Assembly: GCA_037043455.1 (NCBI GenBank)
Contig: JAWPHD010010240.1
Coordinates: 1 to 64,000, forward strand
Length of the DNA stretch: 64,000 nt
DNA from: Cyrtodaria siliqua
Taxonomy: Eukaryota; Mollusca; Bivalvia; Adapedonta; Hiatellidae
Direction: 5' to 3'
Under the pieces are notes generated by a model. That model searched no databases and had not been told where the DNA came from. It was given only the letters and a program-made list of their open reading frames with translations. Below are positions 23,922 to 35,058 of this stretch, in pieces; positions within the stretch are counted from its first letter, which is position 1, and the number at the start of each line of letters is the position of its first letter. The position numbers and the translations under genes are program-made.

Positions 23922-25204
23922 ATGGCAGAAGATATGAAGAACTTACTCGTACTACAACATATGCTTATTGTCCAGCAGCAGCAGGCAAATGATCATGCCA
24001 TAGCTGTAAGCCTGATCAGACGGCGAAGAAGGAGGGCGAGGCGAAGACGATGCTGGGTTAGACCATGGCTCGGTGATGCCCGAAGAGAACAGTTTGGCCA
24101 CTTCAACCGCCTCATGCCTGAGTTGAGGCAGGAAGATCCTGCATCGTTCCAGAACTTCCTCAGGGTTCCGCCAGAAATGTTCGATGAGCTGCTCACCAGG
24201 CTTGGCCCACGAATGACCAAGCAGGATACGAACTACAGGAAAGCCATCGAACCAGGGATGAAGCTGGCAGCCACTCTACGCCACCTAGCTTCTGGTGACA
24301 TGTACGCCAGTATGAAATTCGACTTCCGACTACCAGTGATTACCTTGTCTCTCGTAGTAAAGGACGTCTGCCAGGCCATAGTAGACGAATACAAGGATGA
24401 GGTGATTAAGTGCCCTACCACTCCTGGAGAATGGACTACAGTAGCCGAGAACTTCGAGCGCCGCTGGAACGTCCCTCACGCTTGTGGTGCGCTTGGCGGA
24501 AAGCACATTGCCATAAGAAAGCCAGCCAACAGTGGGAGCCTGTACCACAACTACAAGGGATTCTTCTCTATTGTGTTAATGGGACTAGTAGACGCTGACT
24601 ACAAGTTCTTGTCGATCGACGTTGGGGGAGATGGCTACATGTCAGATGCCATGATCTACAACGACTCTGAACTTAAAGAGTGCCTCTCTGACGGTTCCAT
24701 AGGCTTTCCAGCTCCTGCAGCACTGCCGCACGACAATCAGGTTACGCCATACTTCCTCCTTGGTGACGATGCCTTTGGCCTCCGGACCTACATGATGAAG
24801 CCCTATGCAGCGCGCAACCTGATGAAGGAACATCGAATCTACAACTACCGCATCTCCCGTGGCAGAAGAATAGTCGAAAATGCCTTTGGCATTCTGGTGC
24901 AGCGTTGGCAGGTTCTGCTGGGGACTATGCAGCAAGAGCCTGATACAGCAAGGCTCATTGTGGAGGCCTCCACAACATGATGAGAATGCGCTTCCCGACC
25001 CTGCAGAATGCAGCTCTTGACCATGAGGACGTGAACCACGAAGTTGTCCTGGGTTCGTGGAGGAACAACGCGAACATGTACGACGTGGACCGGGCTAGAG
25101 GCCCAAACAAAGACAGCACTGCTGCGAAGAAGCAACGTGAATATCTGAAGTTGTACTTTAACTCAGAGGCGGGATCAGTCCCATGGCAGGACAATATGAT
25201 ATAA
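23922..25204 (+). pseudogene. Harbinger (HARBI1-like, DDE_Tnp_4) transposase, frameshifted and missing a catalytic Asp
   Basis: The start MAEDMKNLL follows a TATA box. Next come a basic stretch (RRRRRRARRRRC), a helix-turn-helix-like region (FDELLTRLGPRMTKQDTNYR...LAATLRHLASG) and the DDE_Tnp_4 core. The first catalytic position, usually Asp in GALDGKH, is GALGGKHIAIR here, one base away (GGC for GAC). The second Asp (GLVDADYKF) and the Glu (RRIVENAFGIL) are kept. Frame 1 stops at 24980 after IVEASTT; the expected LHNMMR motif continues in another frame (24977-25204), so a small deletion has shifted the frame. AATAAA follows at 25239. A nuclease for transposon excision in its active form; inactive here by inference. 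Confidence 0.9.
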
Positions 25205-25318
25205 ACATTGTCATTTAAATAGTGTACGTGGCATTTAAATAAAAATGTTTATTAAAAAGGTGTTGTTTGTTTTTTGCGTAGAACATAAATTATGTTATAA
25301 CCAAAAATATCTTTAAAA

Positions 25319-25380
25319 AAGATAATCGGCGTGTAAATAGATATTGAGACCAATTTTTATTTACATGCCGATTATCGTTT
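25319..25380. repeat. Hairpin between the two convergent Harbinger genes
   Basis: GATAATCGGCGTGTAAATA pairs with TATTTACATGCCGATTATC, a ~19-bp stem with one mismatch and a ~20-bp loop. Confidence 0.7.
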
Positions 25381-25447
25381 TTAATAAAAACATATTCCTT
25401 TTTATACATAGATAATTAGATACATAAAAGCCATTCGAGGTGTGATA

Positions 25448-25582
25448 TTTTAAGGTTAGGCATGGGTAATGGTTCCGCTACGTTTCGGACCTCATGACCT
25501 TTCACGAAGTTAACCAAGGTATCCTAATGAAATCATTAGGTCCAAAATGTAGCGGAACCATTACCCATGCCTAACCTTAAAA
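25448..25582. mobile_element. MITE nested in the Harbinger element, TA target duplication
   Basis: Near-perfect inverted arms of about 35 bp beginning TTTTAAGGTTAGGCATGGGT, flanked on both sides by TA (25446-25447 and 25583-25584). It is 135 bp with no coding content. The TA duplication suggests mobilisation by a Tc1/mariner-type transposase rather than by Harbinger. Confidence 0.8.
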
Positions 25583-25627
25583 TAGCAAATAAGAATTAAG
25601 AAACATTATTTTAAAGGGAATTAAAAC

Positions 25628-25633
25628 TTTATT
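25628..25633 (-). terminator. Candidate polyadenylation signal of the Myb/SANT-like gene
   Basis: AATAAA on the minus strand, about 470 bp past the stop codon of the leftward gene. Confidence 0.35.
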
Positions 25634-26103
25634 GTCACAATCATCCATCATTATGAAAAGATAAGCATTCATACGACACATATATAAACATAACATATAA
25701 CAAAATACATGTAATAATAGCACTGTTTGGTATCCATAAGCACAGTTTGTCACAGTTCATAATCCCAGTATCCAAGCTCACATGCTAGTGTCAGAGCGCC
25801 AAATTGTTTCCATGAAGGAATCATGAAGATCCCGCTCACAGAAGAAACGTCGTCCCGTGGTGAGGCTGCAGTTGACCCAGCTGCTGAGGTGGCAGGGTTC
25901 TATGGGGTACTCCGTAAGCGCGGTTGTAGAGTGGTCAGGCTCGGTTCAGTGTGCATCTGATCCTGCACCCATGTTGAATCCATCGAATTCCATACCGATG
26001 TGGTCTGCACAGTCGTCGGCCAGTTCTGGGGCGGAGGCTGCCACTGCGAGAACAGGGATGACTGCTGGGAGGAGCAAGGCTGCTGCTGGTCAGGCTGCCA
26101 CTG

Positions 26104-27278
26104 TTACTGCTGCGGATGGGGAGGCTGGGAGCGGACCCTGTTGTTAAGGTCCAAATACTTGTAGAGCAGCTGGCTCTGTTCCTGCTGGAACTGCCTCCAC
26201 AAGCTTGGGTCCAGGTCTTCCATCACCGTTGTAGCCCAATCTCCATACGTAGCCCGTTCGCTGGGACGCACAGCCGGCTTGATCATTTCCAGCAGCTTTT
26301 CCTGTAGCTGCATGGACTGGTGGCCCCTCTCATCTAGGGTGCTGAGCAGCCTCTCTTCCTCCGCTGTGGCCCTGGACGAGGAACGCTTTGGCCTGACATC
26401 GAGGACGACAGGCCTCTCAGGCTCTTCGGGAGCTGAAATGGGACCAGACGTCAATGGCAGCTGCTGAATGTCGTCGTCTATGTCCACGGATTCGGCATCG
26501 TCGTTCACCTGGGTCTGGGCTGCCAGCTTAGCCTTCAACTGCAAAGACACAAGGGGAAACCATGGTTAAGTTTTGACTTGTGTGACCATAATTAACTTAT
26601 GTACAACATGGCATTCAATAGTAAATATAATAGTATTATTTAGTTTAGAAATTAAAGTAGAATGTTATGAAATATAATAATAATATTAATATTATGCCTG
26701 TAATTTGTCACATTTATTGTACTTACACTGACGACGGTTCTTGGCTGGACCTCATGGATGTGCGACTTCAAGAAGTCGAACTTGTCAAGAACCCACAGAT
26801 CATGCTCGGTGCGGTCGCCAGTCCCAGCCCCAGACTTCAGCTTCGCCAGTTTTCCATACCTGGTCCGAATGGAACGGTACCACACGGTAAGGAGGCCCAC
26901 TTCCTTGTCAAGAATGAGGGCCTGCTCAGCCCAGAGCGCCTCCTTCTTGCCCTTATCCTTGTAAGCGGACAACTTCTTATTGAAGAGCAGTGGGTGTTCC
27001 CTCAGCAAGTCTACCATGGCCTCCTCTTCTTCGGGTGTCAGGTCACTGCGCACAAGCCTGTTCCTCTTTGTTTTACGGCTTGGACCGTCACGCTGTCTAA
27101 CGCTGGCAACGGACTGGGAGTCGGACTCAGCAAGATCGACGTTTGAGGCGGCCGTTTCAGGAGATGAGGATTGTACTGGAGAGTGTGAGGCTGGTACTGG
27201 AGAGTGTTAGGCTGGTACTGGAGAGTGTGAGGCAGTCCTGGCTGCTTTACCTCGCTTACGGCCCCTCGCTTTCGGCAT
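26104..27278 (-). pseudogene. Harbinger accessory Myb/SANT-like (MADF-type) DNA-binding protein, two exons, one premature stop
   Basis: The start MPKARGRKRGKAA is at 27278. A 21-bp tandem repeat coding HSPVPAS follows, and one copy carries TAA instead of TCA at 27207-27209, cutting the protein after about 23 residues. Past it the frame is open: basic KTKRNRL, then a MADF/Myb-SANT-like domain (EEEEAMVDLLREHPLLFNKK...WYRSIRTRYGKL). The intron 26539-26726 has donor CAGT^GTAAGT and acceptor TTTGCAG|TTGAAG. Exon 2 (26104-26538) is acidic and then glutamine-rich, ending NNRVRSQPPHPQQ. In this family the protein helps bring the transposase to the nucleus and to the element ends. Confidence 0.85.
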
Positions 27279-27393
27279 CACGTTGCGATAATGTATGTTA
27301 AAATACGTGTGTGTTAATTAATTGATAGACCCTCAACGGCTTACTACTCTAAGAACAGAATCACGAATGAAGTTTTCCGGAAAAACAGCGGAG

Positions 27394-27400
27394 TTTTATA
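27394..27400 (-). promoter_or_regulatory. TATA box of the Myb/SANT-like gene
   Basis: TATAAAA on the minus strand about 115 bp upstream of the ATG at 27278, mirroring the box before the transposase. Confidence 0.45.
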
Positions 27401-27870
27401 ATCGCAACGAGGACGCCGTGGGGATGCCGTGCAGTCGCCGTGCGAGCGCCATGGACGCGGTAAGGTCGTGGTAGGAACGCCAAGGACGCCGTGGGGTCGC
27501 CGGTGATTGCCGTGCGGACGCCGCCGTGACGCCGTACAAACTCAATAGAAACCCCAAGGACACGGTAAGGTTGTGCTGGGAACGCCGTGTACACGCACAG
27601 ATCGCAGAGCACAGGACCCCCGTGAGACGGGTGACCGAAATCTGGATTTTTTTTTAGAAAAATCATTGGGGTTCTCAATGCGACCTTCGGCGTCCTCCAA
27701 ATTTTGACCGTTTAGGATGCAGTAAGGACGCCAGTCCGGTGTGACGGGGGGTATTACCTAATGCCAAATACAGCAGAGGTTTTTGATGGAAAAATGGAGA
27801 GAACTGTAACCTGTTAGGTAGACGCACAACTATAATAGCCTTTGCGTCCATTGATCAGGTTTACATTGTC

Positions 27871-27927
27871 CATTGTAAACCCAGATCAGCCTGCGAGTAA
27901 CTCGCAGGCTGATCAGGGTTTACAATG
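27871..27927. repeat. 57-bp near-perfect palindrome
   Basis: ACATTGTAAACCC, AGATCAGCCTGCGAGT and their complements meet at GAGTAACTC. A related, more decayed copy lies at 54731-54790. Confidence 0.8.
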
Positions 27928-28268
27928 TCCGGCTGCATCACTTTCTGGTATTATGACATCATGTCATGCTATTATGACATAACATCATGCTATTAGGATG
28001 CAACTCAGTGTGTTCTCAGAACTGAACAAGCATTTTAATTGCTGCAAGAAACAGATTACTGCAAGAAACAGATTAAGACCGTTTGTATCACTCATTGAGT
28101 ATAGAGTTTCTTGAAACCAAGAATCACAAAATTCTAAAAATAAAATAATTCTAAAATGATTTAATAGACTGTTATAAATGGAATGGTCCTAATTCAAAAA
28201 AACAAGCGTTCATTATATATAATTATGTAGCGGGTTAAGGGTTAATTAAACTGATTAAAGCTCAATAC
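27928..28268. other. Intron, no feature seen
   Basis: AT-rich sequence up to the exon h donor, with short TATGACATCATG direct repeats near 27950. Confidence 0.5.
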
Positions 28269-28474
28269 CTTGCTCATCAAACATCTGGATCATCCTCTCC
28301 AGGGCTGCAGCAGTGTTTGTTCCAGAATTGGCTCTTTGCTGCTGTTTCCAAATACCTAGGCTAAAAGCCCACTGACTGACACTTTCGTCCAAGGTAAATA
28401 CCTCAGCCTCGTGAACCGCATTGGAATAAGCAACAAGGCCAATTCTTATTTTTGAAGGCCCAATATCTTGTATT
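28269..28474 (-). CDS. Exon h: VWA domain 3, second strand and threonine motif
   Basis: 206 bp, phase 2 in and phase 1 out. It shows the classic second strand (KIRIGLVAYSN) and the metal-site threonine (SGTNTAAALERM). The acceptor is TTTCCAG|AATAC and the donor CAAG^GTATTG. It corresponds to the front half of exon d in VWA2. Confidence 0.9.
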
Positions 28475-29412
28475 CTGGAAAGCAAAACATACAATAGTCT
28501 AGAGAAAGAAGAAAACGGGTATTTTAGTCCATCTCTAACTCAAAATAAAAAGAAAAAAGAAGTAAAACATGTCTTTCTCAGGTAAAACACTGTCAGAGTT
28601 AGTGAATGGCCAATTTATCATGAAGCACTAATGCTTTTCATGAAATTTGCCATTTACTCTGCACATGACATTTAAAACCATATAAATGCTAAAAAAAAAG
28701 AATTAATTCTTGATAAAACTGCAACACAAACACAAATTCAAGGTTATGTCCCGTTAACTATTTATACAGCAATATGAAGGTTGTTCAACGGTTCACTTTT
28801 TGATATAGTCATGTTTGTGTTATCAGTTCCATATACAAGCTTTCTTCGCTTCTATAAAGATCTTTACTTTAATAGGGGATGAATCCCCTTAATGGATGAA
28901 ATCCCCTTAATGGATGAAATCCCCTTAATGGTATCAACTTTTGTCCACATACTATGAGTTTGAAAAAAATTATCCATTTGGTTTCCAATTTCGGCAAAGT
29001 ATATGAGAGTTAAGCATATGCAACGGGAAACCAGAAGATACTTCCGCTGATCGACAAGGTAATTTGTCTTCGGGCCTCCTCGGCAACGTTCCCTTGTCCG
29101 CTACCATTCTCAGCATCTCACGCAGCATCTCACTATCACCAAAGAATGACGGAAATGGCCGACTACGTACGATCAATGATATCGGAACTCTTCGTTAATT
29201 TCCGCAATTGGAGAGGATGAATCAATACTGGCCAGTTGTCTTGCCAGTTACCAATAATCGATAAATACGACTAAACAGAAACATTTCAATTGAATTTGGT
29301 TTTAAACATCTCTCTTTACTCTACTACTCAGGTCTTGCGTAAGTAACACGAGTCGTGGAAACAGACTAATGCATTAAATTATATAATATTTAATAGTGAC
29401 ATCATTTGGTTG
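28475..29412. other. Intron, mostly featureless
   Basis: It contains three direct copies of AATCCCCTTAATGGATGA (28878-28930) and a GC-richer stretch (29020-29180) with a 68-codon minus ORF that I do not recognise and that lacks phase-compatible splice sites. Confidence 0.5.
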
Positions 29413-29465
29413 TGACCATGGCGTAATGGTAAGCGCGCTCACCTGTAGACCCGAGTTCGAAATGC
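29409..29465 (+). mobile_element. tRNA-like sequence, SINE head or tRNA pseudogene
   Basis: Box A-like TGGCGTAATGG is followed 30 bp later by box B-like GAGTTCGAAATGCC, the internal polymerase III promoter layout. Stems are imperfect and it runs into poly-T/AT sequence, so a functional tRNA is unlikely. Confidence 0.45.
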
Positions 29466-30170
29466 CAATTTTTTTATTAATTAAAAACTATTTTTTAAGG
29501 AAGAAAATAATAAACTGAATATTCATTTAAGGAATCTTCTGGAATGAATCTTGGTCTTTCATTTAGATTAGTATAAACCGAGAAAAAAAAATCGTAATGG
29601 CTCCAGTTTTCAGCATTTCCATGAATAATTTGGACCATATATATACATTATATATTACTTGCAATTTGCTGTTCTTTTTAAACTAAATAAGAATTCAAAA
29701 CGCAGTTTATAAATAGAAAATTAGTTGAGAAATACATATTTTACAATCAAATTTATTTTTTGATAAGGCTTTTCAAGTGCAAACCTGGCAAACAAGGTTA
29801 ATAAAAAAATAAAAATCAGTTAAATGTAACATTCTGCAAATGCAGAGTGTTGTAATTCAGATTTAATTATCCAATAAATTACAACCATATTTTTTATGTT
29901 ACATTATTAATTTTTAAGCTTTCCACCAGTTGAGTCATGGACAGTTTAAGCATGCATACATTCTATATGTATGCTTATCTTATAGATCAGTTACTACCTA
30001 CCATATTTGCAGGAAATGTGAAACATGGATATTTTTAAATTACCTCGATAATTATAACTTACCCGCATACGAAGTATACCATGTGTATGTTAATCTGAGT
30101 TTTGATGCCATGAAAGTCTGTATTCTTTTCTGCAAACTTATTCTAACTGATATCAATAGAGGATATTTGT
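29466..30170. other. AT-rich intron, no gene seen
   Basis: No repeat structure or exon recognised; the 85-codon plus ORF near 30000 has no homology I can name. Confidence 0.5.
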
Positions 30171-30310
30171 TGTTTTGGAGTGAATAACATATTTTATTTC
30201 ACCGAGAAGTGAAAAAACTTTATATTTTCACGAATGCGAAGCATGAGTGAAAATATAAAAGTTTTCTCACTTTGAGATGAAATAAAATAAGTTATTCACG
30301 ACAAAACAAT
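30171..30310. mobile_element. Foldback element, ~60-bp inverted arms
   Basis: The arms TTGTTTTGGAGTGAATAAC... and ...GTTATTCACGACAAAACAA surround a short loop with ACGAATGCGAAGCATGAG. The inner stem is TTTATATTTTCAC paired with GTGAAAATATAAA. Confidence 0.75.
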
Positions 30311-31030
30311 AAATTTTCTTTTTATTTTATGATTTTACAAAAATTTTTTTAGGGAAACTATGGAAGAACAACAAAAGTAGTCCCGGCAGCTACTGTGAAA
30401 TAAAACTCTATATCCCACAGTGTGGAATAACACTTTTATTTCACTGATAAAATACGGTATTTCATTGCATATCATAAAATAAATGTGTTTATTTGTGTGT
30501 CATATATCATCATACTCATTTTCGCAAGAGTAATAATAAAGTCTTAACTGTTGTCTCCTGGATAATCATGCCTATTTCTATTCTGAATGTTAATTAAAGT
30601 GCACTTTTACATTTAACCGATGATAGACTTTCACAATCGATCATCATAATCGGATGCTTAACTAACCGATGATGGGTTTAAAATAATTGATTAATCGGTA
30701 CATCACTAGCATTAACATTAAATATTTTGAAAAATTCTTTTGTAAAAGCATTTGTGGTGATGTTTGTGGTGGTATTATATAATGCTAGTAAAATATGATG
30801 CCGAAATCATTTTAGTTTTTCATATTTTAGAATTAGGAACATTGAAAGCTGCACTAATTCAAAGTACTAAAGTACTTAATAAAATCCTAGCGCATTCTGA
30901 GAAATTCTATCTAATACAGTGTACGACGTCAACCAATCTTTCCCAGGTCATGCGCATATAATTACTACAAACTAGACTTTGGAATGGGTGTATTAGACTT
31001 GTTGTTTGGTACACAATAAAGTTTAATATA
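30311..31030. other. AT-rich intron, no gene seen
   Basis: It contains an ACCGATGATRGRTTT direct repeat (30616-30680); nothing else recognised. Confidence 0.5.
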
Positions 31031-31986
31031 AAACAAGAGGCCCAAGAGGGCCTGTGGATGCTCTACTGGCTAACATGGCTCTTATTACAACAAGGAAGCG
31101 AGTGACTGCCAATTACGTTTTTTTGAAAATTTCGGGCAAAAAACAGCTTTTGACTAAATCAAGGGCCATAACTAAAGAATCTGGTAAAGTTTGGTAAAGA
31201 TCAGATGAAATGTGAAGGCCCTACCGTATTAACGAGGCAAAATATAGCATTTTTAACTAAATCAAAAGCCATAACTCCTCTGTTACTGGTCCGACTGGTC
31301 CAACATAGAGCTAAAAGAAAACAATTAAAAAACAATAAAAAAAAAAAATAATAATAATAATTAAAAAAATAAAAAAAAAATAAAAAAAAATAAAATAAAA
31401 AAAAATATAATCAAGTAATATACTAGTCTGATATGGCTGGTTTTCGAACTTGTCTGAGCTTTCATTAATATTAACAATGTGGTAAAGTTTGGTAAAGATA
31501 GGATGAAAAATGAAGGCCCTATCGTCTGAACGAGGCAAAATATAGCAATATAGCATTTTTAACTAAATCAAGGGCCATAACTCCACCGTTACTGGTCCGA
31601 TCTGGCTGGTTTTCGAACTTATCCGAGCTTTCATTGATATTAACAATGTGATAAAGTGTGGTAAAGATAGGATGAAAAATGAAGGCCCTATCATCTGAAC
31701 GAAGCAAAACATAGCAATATAGCATTTTAACTAAATGAAGGGCCATAACTCCACTGTTACTGGTCTGATCTGGCTGGTTTTCGAACTTGTCCGAGCTTTC
31801 ATTGATATTAACAATCTGCTAAAGTTTGGTAAAGATCGGATGAAAAATGAAGGCCCTATCGTCTTAACGAGACAAAAGTTAACGACGGACGGACAATGGA
31901 CGGACGACGGACGGACGGACGGACGGACGACGGACAACTCGCCATCCCATAAGCTCTGCTGGCCCTTGGCCAGTAGAGCTAAAAAT
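31031..31986 (+). mobile_element. Complete pearl-like / HINE-type element
   Basis: The 5' end is AAACAAGAGGCCCAAGAGGG. The subterminal GCTCTACTGGC (31060-31070) is the exact complement of GCCAGTAGAGC at the 3' end (31969-31979). The core has ~130-bp units with AGGGCCATAACTCC, then an ACGG microsatellite (31885-31935), then the terminal hairpin AGCTCTGCTGGCC / GGCCAGTAGAGCT. No protein is encoded. Family knowledge: this layout matches non-autonomous Helentron-type (pearl) elements of bivalves. Confidence 0.7.
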
Positions 31987-32992
31987 AAGAAAACTAAAAC
32001 CGTAAAACCTTGGGCTTTTCTTTTTGTTTATGATCAATGTTAACACTGTTAATAGGCATTACTTGTTTCACTTTGTATGTTGCGATATAGTTAATAATCT
32101 AACAATTGCATCCAATTACCTACGTTCATGCACCTTCGTAACATCTTGATTGATTCCGAACTTAGATGAAATTTCCATCCCAGAACACGTGCAAGTGAAT
32201 CTCGATACCCTTTTTACGTAAAAAGCAAGATGAGTGCAATATCCTCAAGTATACAGTTTGATATTTTAAGTAGGTTGGCAATGCTGAGCTTTGTATTAAA
32301 TTGATACTTAAAGCTTGGTTGGTATCATTTAGATACAAAATTCAAAATTATCAAAAAAAGGTAGGTCATCACACTTTTTTTTTTCAAGCAATAGGCTAAA
32401 TTCAACTCAGCGCTACCCACACCCTCTATTTTGTTGACAATAAAAATTATCAATGACGTAAAAAATACGAAAAAAACAGTTGCTTAAAATTTGATAAATC
32501 TATGTTACCATCTTAAATCCTACATTTCCATATAAAAAAGGAAACAATTCTGCTGTCAAATAAAACTATGATTTAAAAAATAAAATTCTTAGACTTGAAA
32601 ATGTCAAAACTTGCCAAGCCAACATCCTTAAGTTTATTACTCAACCTGGATAAATCCCCGTTTAAGCTGTGCCTTTTTCATATTGTACGGTCTGTCTGAG
32701 ACTATCGTAGTAAGAAAACTATAAACGTACAGGTCATGTTTGGAGACATACAGGCCACATATGGAGATTGGTGTCAGAAACGGGGAGATTTGAGCTACAT
32801 ATAGGGAGAAATCAGACTAACTTTCGCATTATTTACCTTTGACCAAATCTGTAAATTTCACTTGTAGAGCTTCTTCAAATGAGTTTTGTACCACAGTATT
32901 TTATATTGGCATTCTTTTTAAGCAACATTCTTAAAAAAAAAGTATTTTTTGTTAATCATCTGTAGATTTCCTTCGGATGGGAGACTTGACAT
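31987..32992. other. AT-rich intron, no gene seen
   Basis: No exon or repeat structure recognised. Confidence 0.5.
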
Positions 32993-33208
32993 GTATTTAT
33001 CACATAACTTACGGTGTGGGAGTGGAATAACACCATTCTATATTTTCGATATACCACTAGTTATATAAGTATGCAAATAAGCCTAGTATGCAGTCAAAAA
33101 AAAATAAAACGATTATGATCCAATTCCCACGGTTTATGTCAGTTTCGGGTGTTAAAGCGACAGGCAAAATGCAATAAAAGTCGATATGTGAGTTATGTGA
33201 TAAATAGA
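32993..33208. repeat. Inverted repeat pair, ~18-bp arms
   Basis: GTATTTATCACATAACTTAC on the left and GTGAGTTATGTGATAAATAG on the right, 215 bp apart; a MITE-like layout. Confidence 0.55.
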
Positions 33209-33220
33209 ATCTAACATTCG

Positions 33221-33340
33221 TTCTCATTCATTATTGAATTTATTAAACTCGTTAGCATAAAAATGATATAATGCTCGGCAAGAGCCTCGCATTATATCAT
33301 TTGGCCAACTCATTTAATAAATTCAATAATGAATGAGTAC
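33221..33340. mobile_element. Foldback element, ~52-bp inverted arms
   Basis: TCATTCATTATTGAATTTAT ... ATGATATAATGC pairs with its complement across the loop TCGGCAAGAGCCTC. Confidence 0.75.
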
Positions 33341-33372
33341 TCATGTAAGATCCTTTATATATCATATACTCT

Positions 33373-33840
33373 GAGATTTATACAAGTCAGTACCAGAACT
33401 ACCTGTCCATAAAGGGAAAACGACTTACCTACAATTTACAAAATTCCTACCTGTTCGTAAGGGGCAAACTTGACTCACCTATAATTTACAAAATTCCTAC
33501 CTGTTCATAAAGGGCAAACTTGACTCACCTATAATTATAAAGTTCCTAACTGTTCATGAAGGGCAAACCCGAGTCACATATATTTTGCAAAATTCCTACC
33601 TGTTCATAAAGGGCAAACTTGACTCACCTATATTTTGCAAAGTTCCTACCTGTTCATAAAGGGGAAAATTGACTCACCTATAATTTACAAAGTTCCTACC
33701 TGTTCACAAAGGGCAAACTTGATATACGTATAATTTACAAAGTTCCTAACTGTTTATAAATGGCAAACTTGACTCACCTATCATTTACAAAGTTCCTACC
33801 TGTTTATAAATGGCTAACTTGACTCACCTATAATTTACAA
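33373..33840 (-). repeat. Minisatellite of copied exon end and splice donor, 50-bp unit, about 9 copies
   Basis: The minus-strand unit contains AACTTTGTAAATTATAG followed by GTGAGTCAAG. The exon g 3' end is exactly AACTTTGTAAATTATAG^GTGAGTCAAG, so the array begins inside the exon and repeats its last ~17 bases plus the donor. Reading through meets TGA straight after the true donor. Confidence 0.95.
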
Positions 33841-33939
33841 AGTTCATGAGGAATGTTTTCATGTCATATAATGTTGACCCAGATATACTCGTTGAAGAAT
33901 CGATCACGAACACCAAGTCCATGTTGGCCTTACAGTCAC
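33828..33939 (-). CDS. Exon g: VWA domain 3, first strand, intact DxSxS
   Basis: 112 bp. It encodes DCKANMDLVFVIDSSTSIS, with an intact metal-ion motif DSSTS, and then a helix (MKTFLMNFVNYR). The acceptor is CTTTACTAG|GTGAC and the donor TATAG^GTGAGT (phase 2). Both borders touch minisatellites: an 18-bp array on the acceptor side, and a 50-bp array whose unit copies the last 17 exon bases plus the donor. Confidence 0.9.
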
Positions 33940-33952
33940 CTAGTAAAGATAT

Positions 33953-34490
33953 AACACAGTTTATATGTTCAACACAATCTATATGTTTAACACAATCTAT
34001 ATGTTCAACACAATCTATATGTTTAACACAATTTATATGTTCAACACAATCTATATGCTATATGTTTAACACAATCTATAAGTTCAACACAATCTATATG
34101 TTTAACACAATTAATCTATATGTTTAACACAATTAACATTTTCAATACAATCTATATAACACAATCAATCCATATATTCAACACAGTTTATATGTTCAAC
34201 ACAGTTCAAATGTTAAACACAATATATATGTTCAACACAATCTTTATGTTCAAAACACATCTATATGTTCAACACAACCTATATGTTCAACACATCCTTT
34301 ATGTTCAACACAACCTATATGTTTAAGACATCCTATATGTTCAACACATCCTATACGTTCAACACAACCTATATGTTCAACACAACCTATATGTTCAACA
34401 CATCCTATATGTTCAACACAACCTATATGTTCAACACATCCTGTATGTTCAACACAACCTATATGTTCACCACAATCTATACCTTCAATA
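33953..34490. repeat. Minisatellite, 18-bp unit, abutting the exon g acceptor
   Basis: About 28 copies of AACACAATCTATATGTTC and variants. It starts 13 bp from the acceptor CTTTACTAG and so replaces the normal branch-point region. Confidence 0.9.
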
Positions 34491-34514
34491 ACAAGTGGCT
34501 AATGCACAAGAACT

Positions 34515-34880
34515 AACTGACTGCATGTTAATGGCTCATCAACACATTATTAACTGACTGTTAATGGCTCATCAACACATTACTAACTGACTGTTAATGG
34601 CGCATCAACACATTACTAACTGACTGTTAATGGCTCATCAACACATTACTAACTGACTGTTAATGGCTCATCAACACATTATTAACTGACTGTTAATGGC
34701 TCATCAACACATTATTAGCTGACTGTTAATGGCTCATCAACACATTACTAACTGACTGTTAATGGCTCATCAACACATTACTAACTGACTGTTAATGGCT
34801 CATCAACACATTATTAACTGACTGTTAATGGCTCATCAACACATTACTAACAGACTGTTAATGGCTCATCAACACATTAT
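34515..34880. repeat. Minisatellite, 33-bp unit, about 11 copies
   Basis: The unit is TTAATGGCTCATCAACACAT plus TACTAACTGACTG, and copies are nearly identical. Confidence 0.95.
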
Positions 34881-34886
34881 TACATT

Positions 34887-35058
34887 GCCCAAGATAATAC
34901 GGACGATACTGGGTGGCACCTGTAAGATAATACTGACGATACTCGGTGGCACCTGTAAGATAATACTGATGATACTCGGTGGCACCTGTAAGATAATACT
35001 GACGATACTCGGTGGCACCTGTAAGATAATACTGACGATACTCGGTGGCACCTGTCAG
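34887..35058. repeat. Minisatellite, 33-bp unit, 5 copies
   Basis: The unit is AAGATAATACTGACGATACT plus CGGTGGCACCTGT. It is open on both strands because the period is a multiple of three. Confidence 0.95.

Larger units (their letters stand above)
23278..27753. mobile_element. PIF/Harbinger DNA transposon, two-gene, degraded
   Basis: The terminal inverted repeats are TACCCCCGTCACACCGGACT at 23278 and its complement ending at 27753. The flanking triplets are TAA and TTA (Harbinger elements usually duplicate a TWA triplet). Inside, a transposase points right and a Myb/SANT-like gene points left, convergent, which is the standard Harbinger layout. GC content is clearly higher than in the surrounding intron. 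Subterminal regions (23290-23860, 27400-27720) hold repeated GGACGCCGTGG / TCGTGGTAGGAACGC words. It is inserted in the intron between exons h and i. Both genes are disabled. Confidence 0.9.

Noticed and set aside
24977..25204. Independent small gene after the transposase
   Set aside because: It continues the transposase C-terminus (LHNMMR) in a shifted frame.
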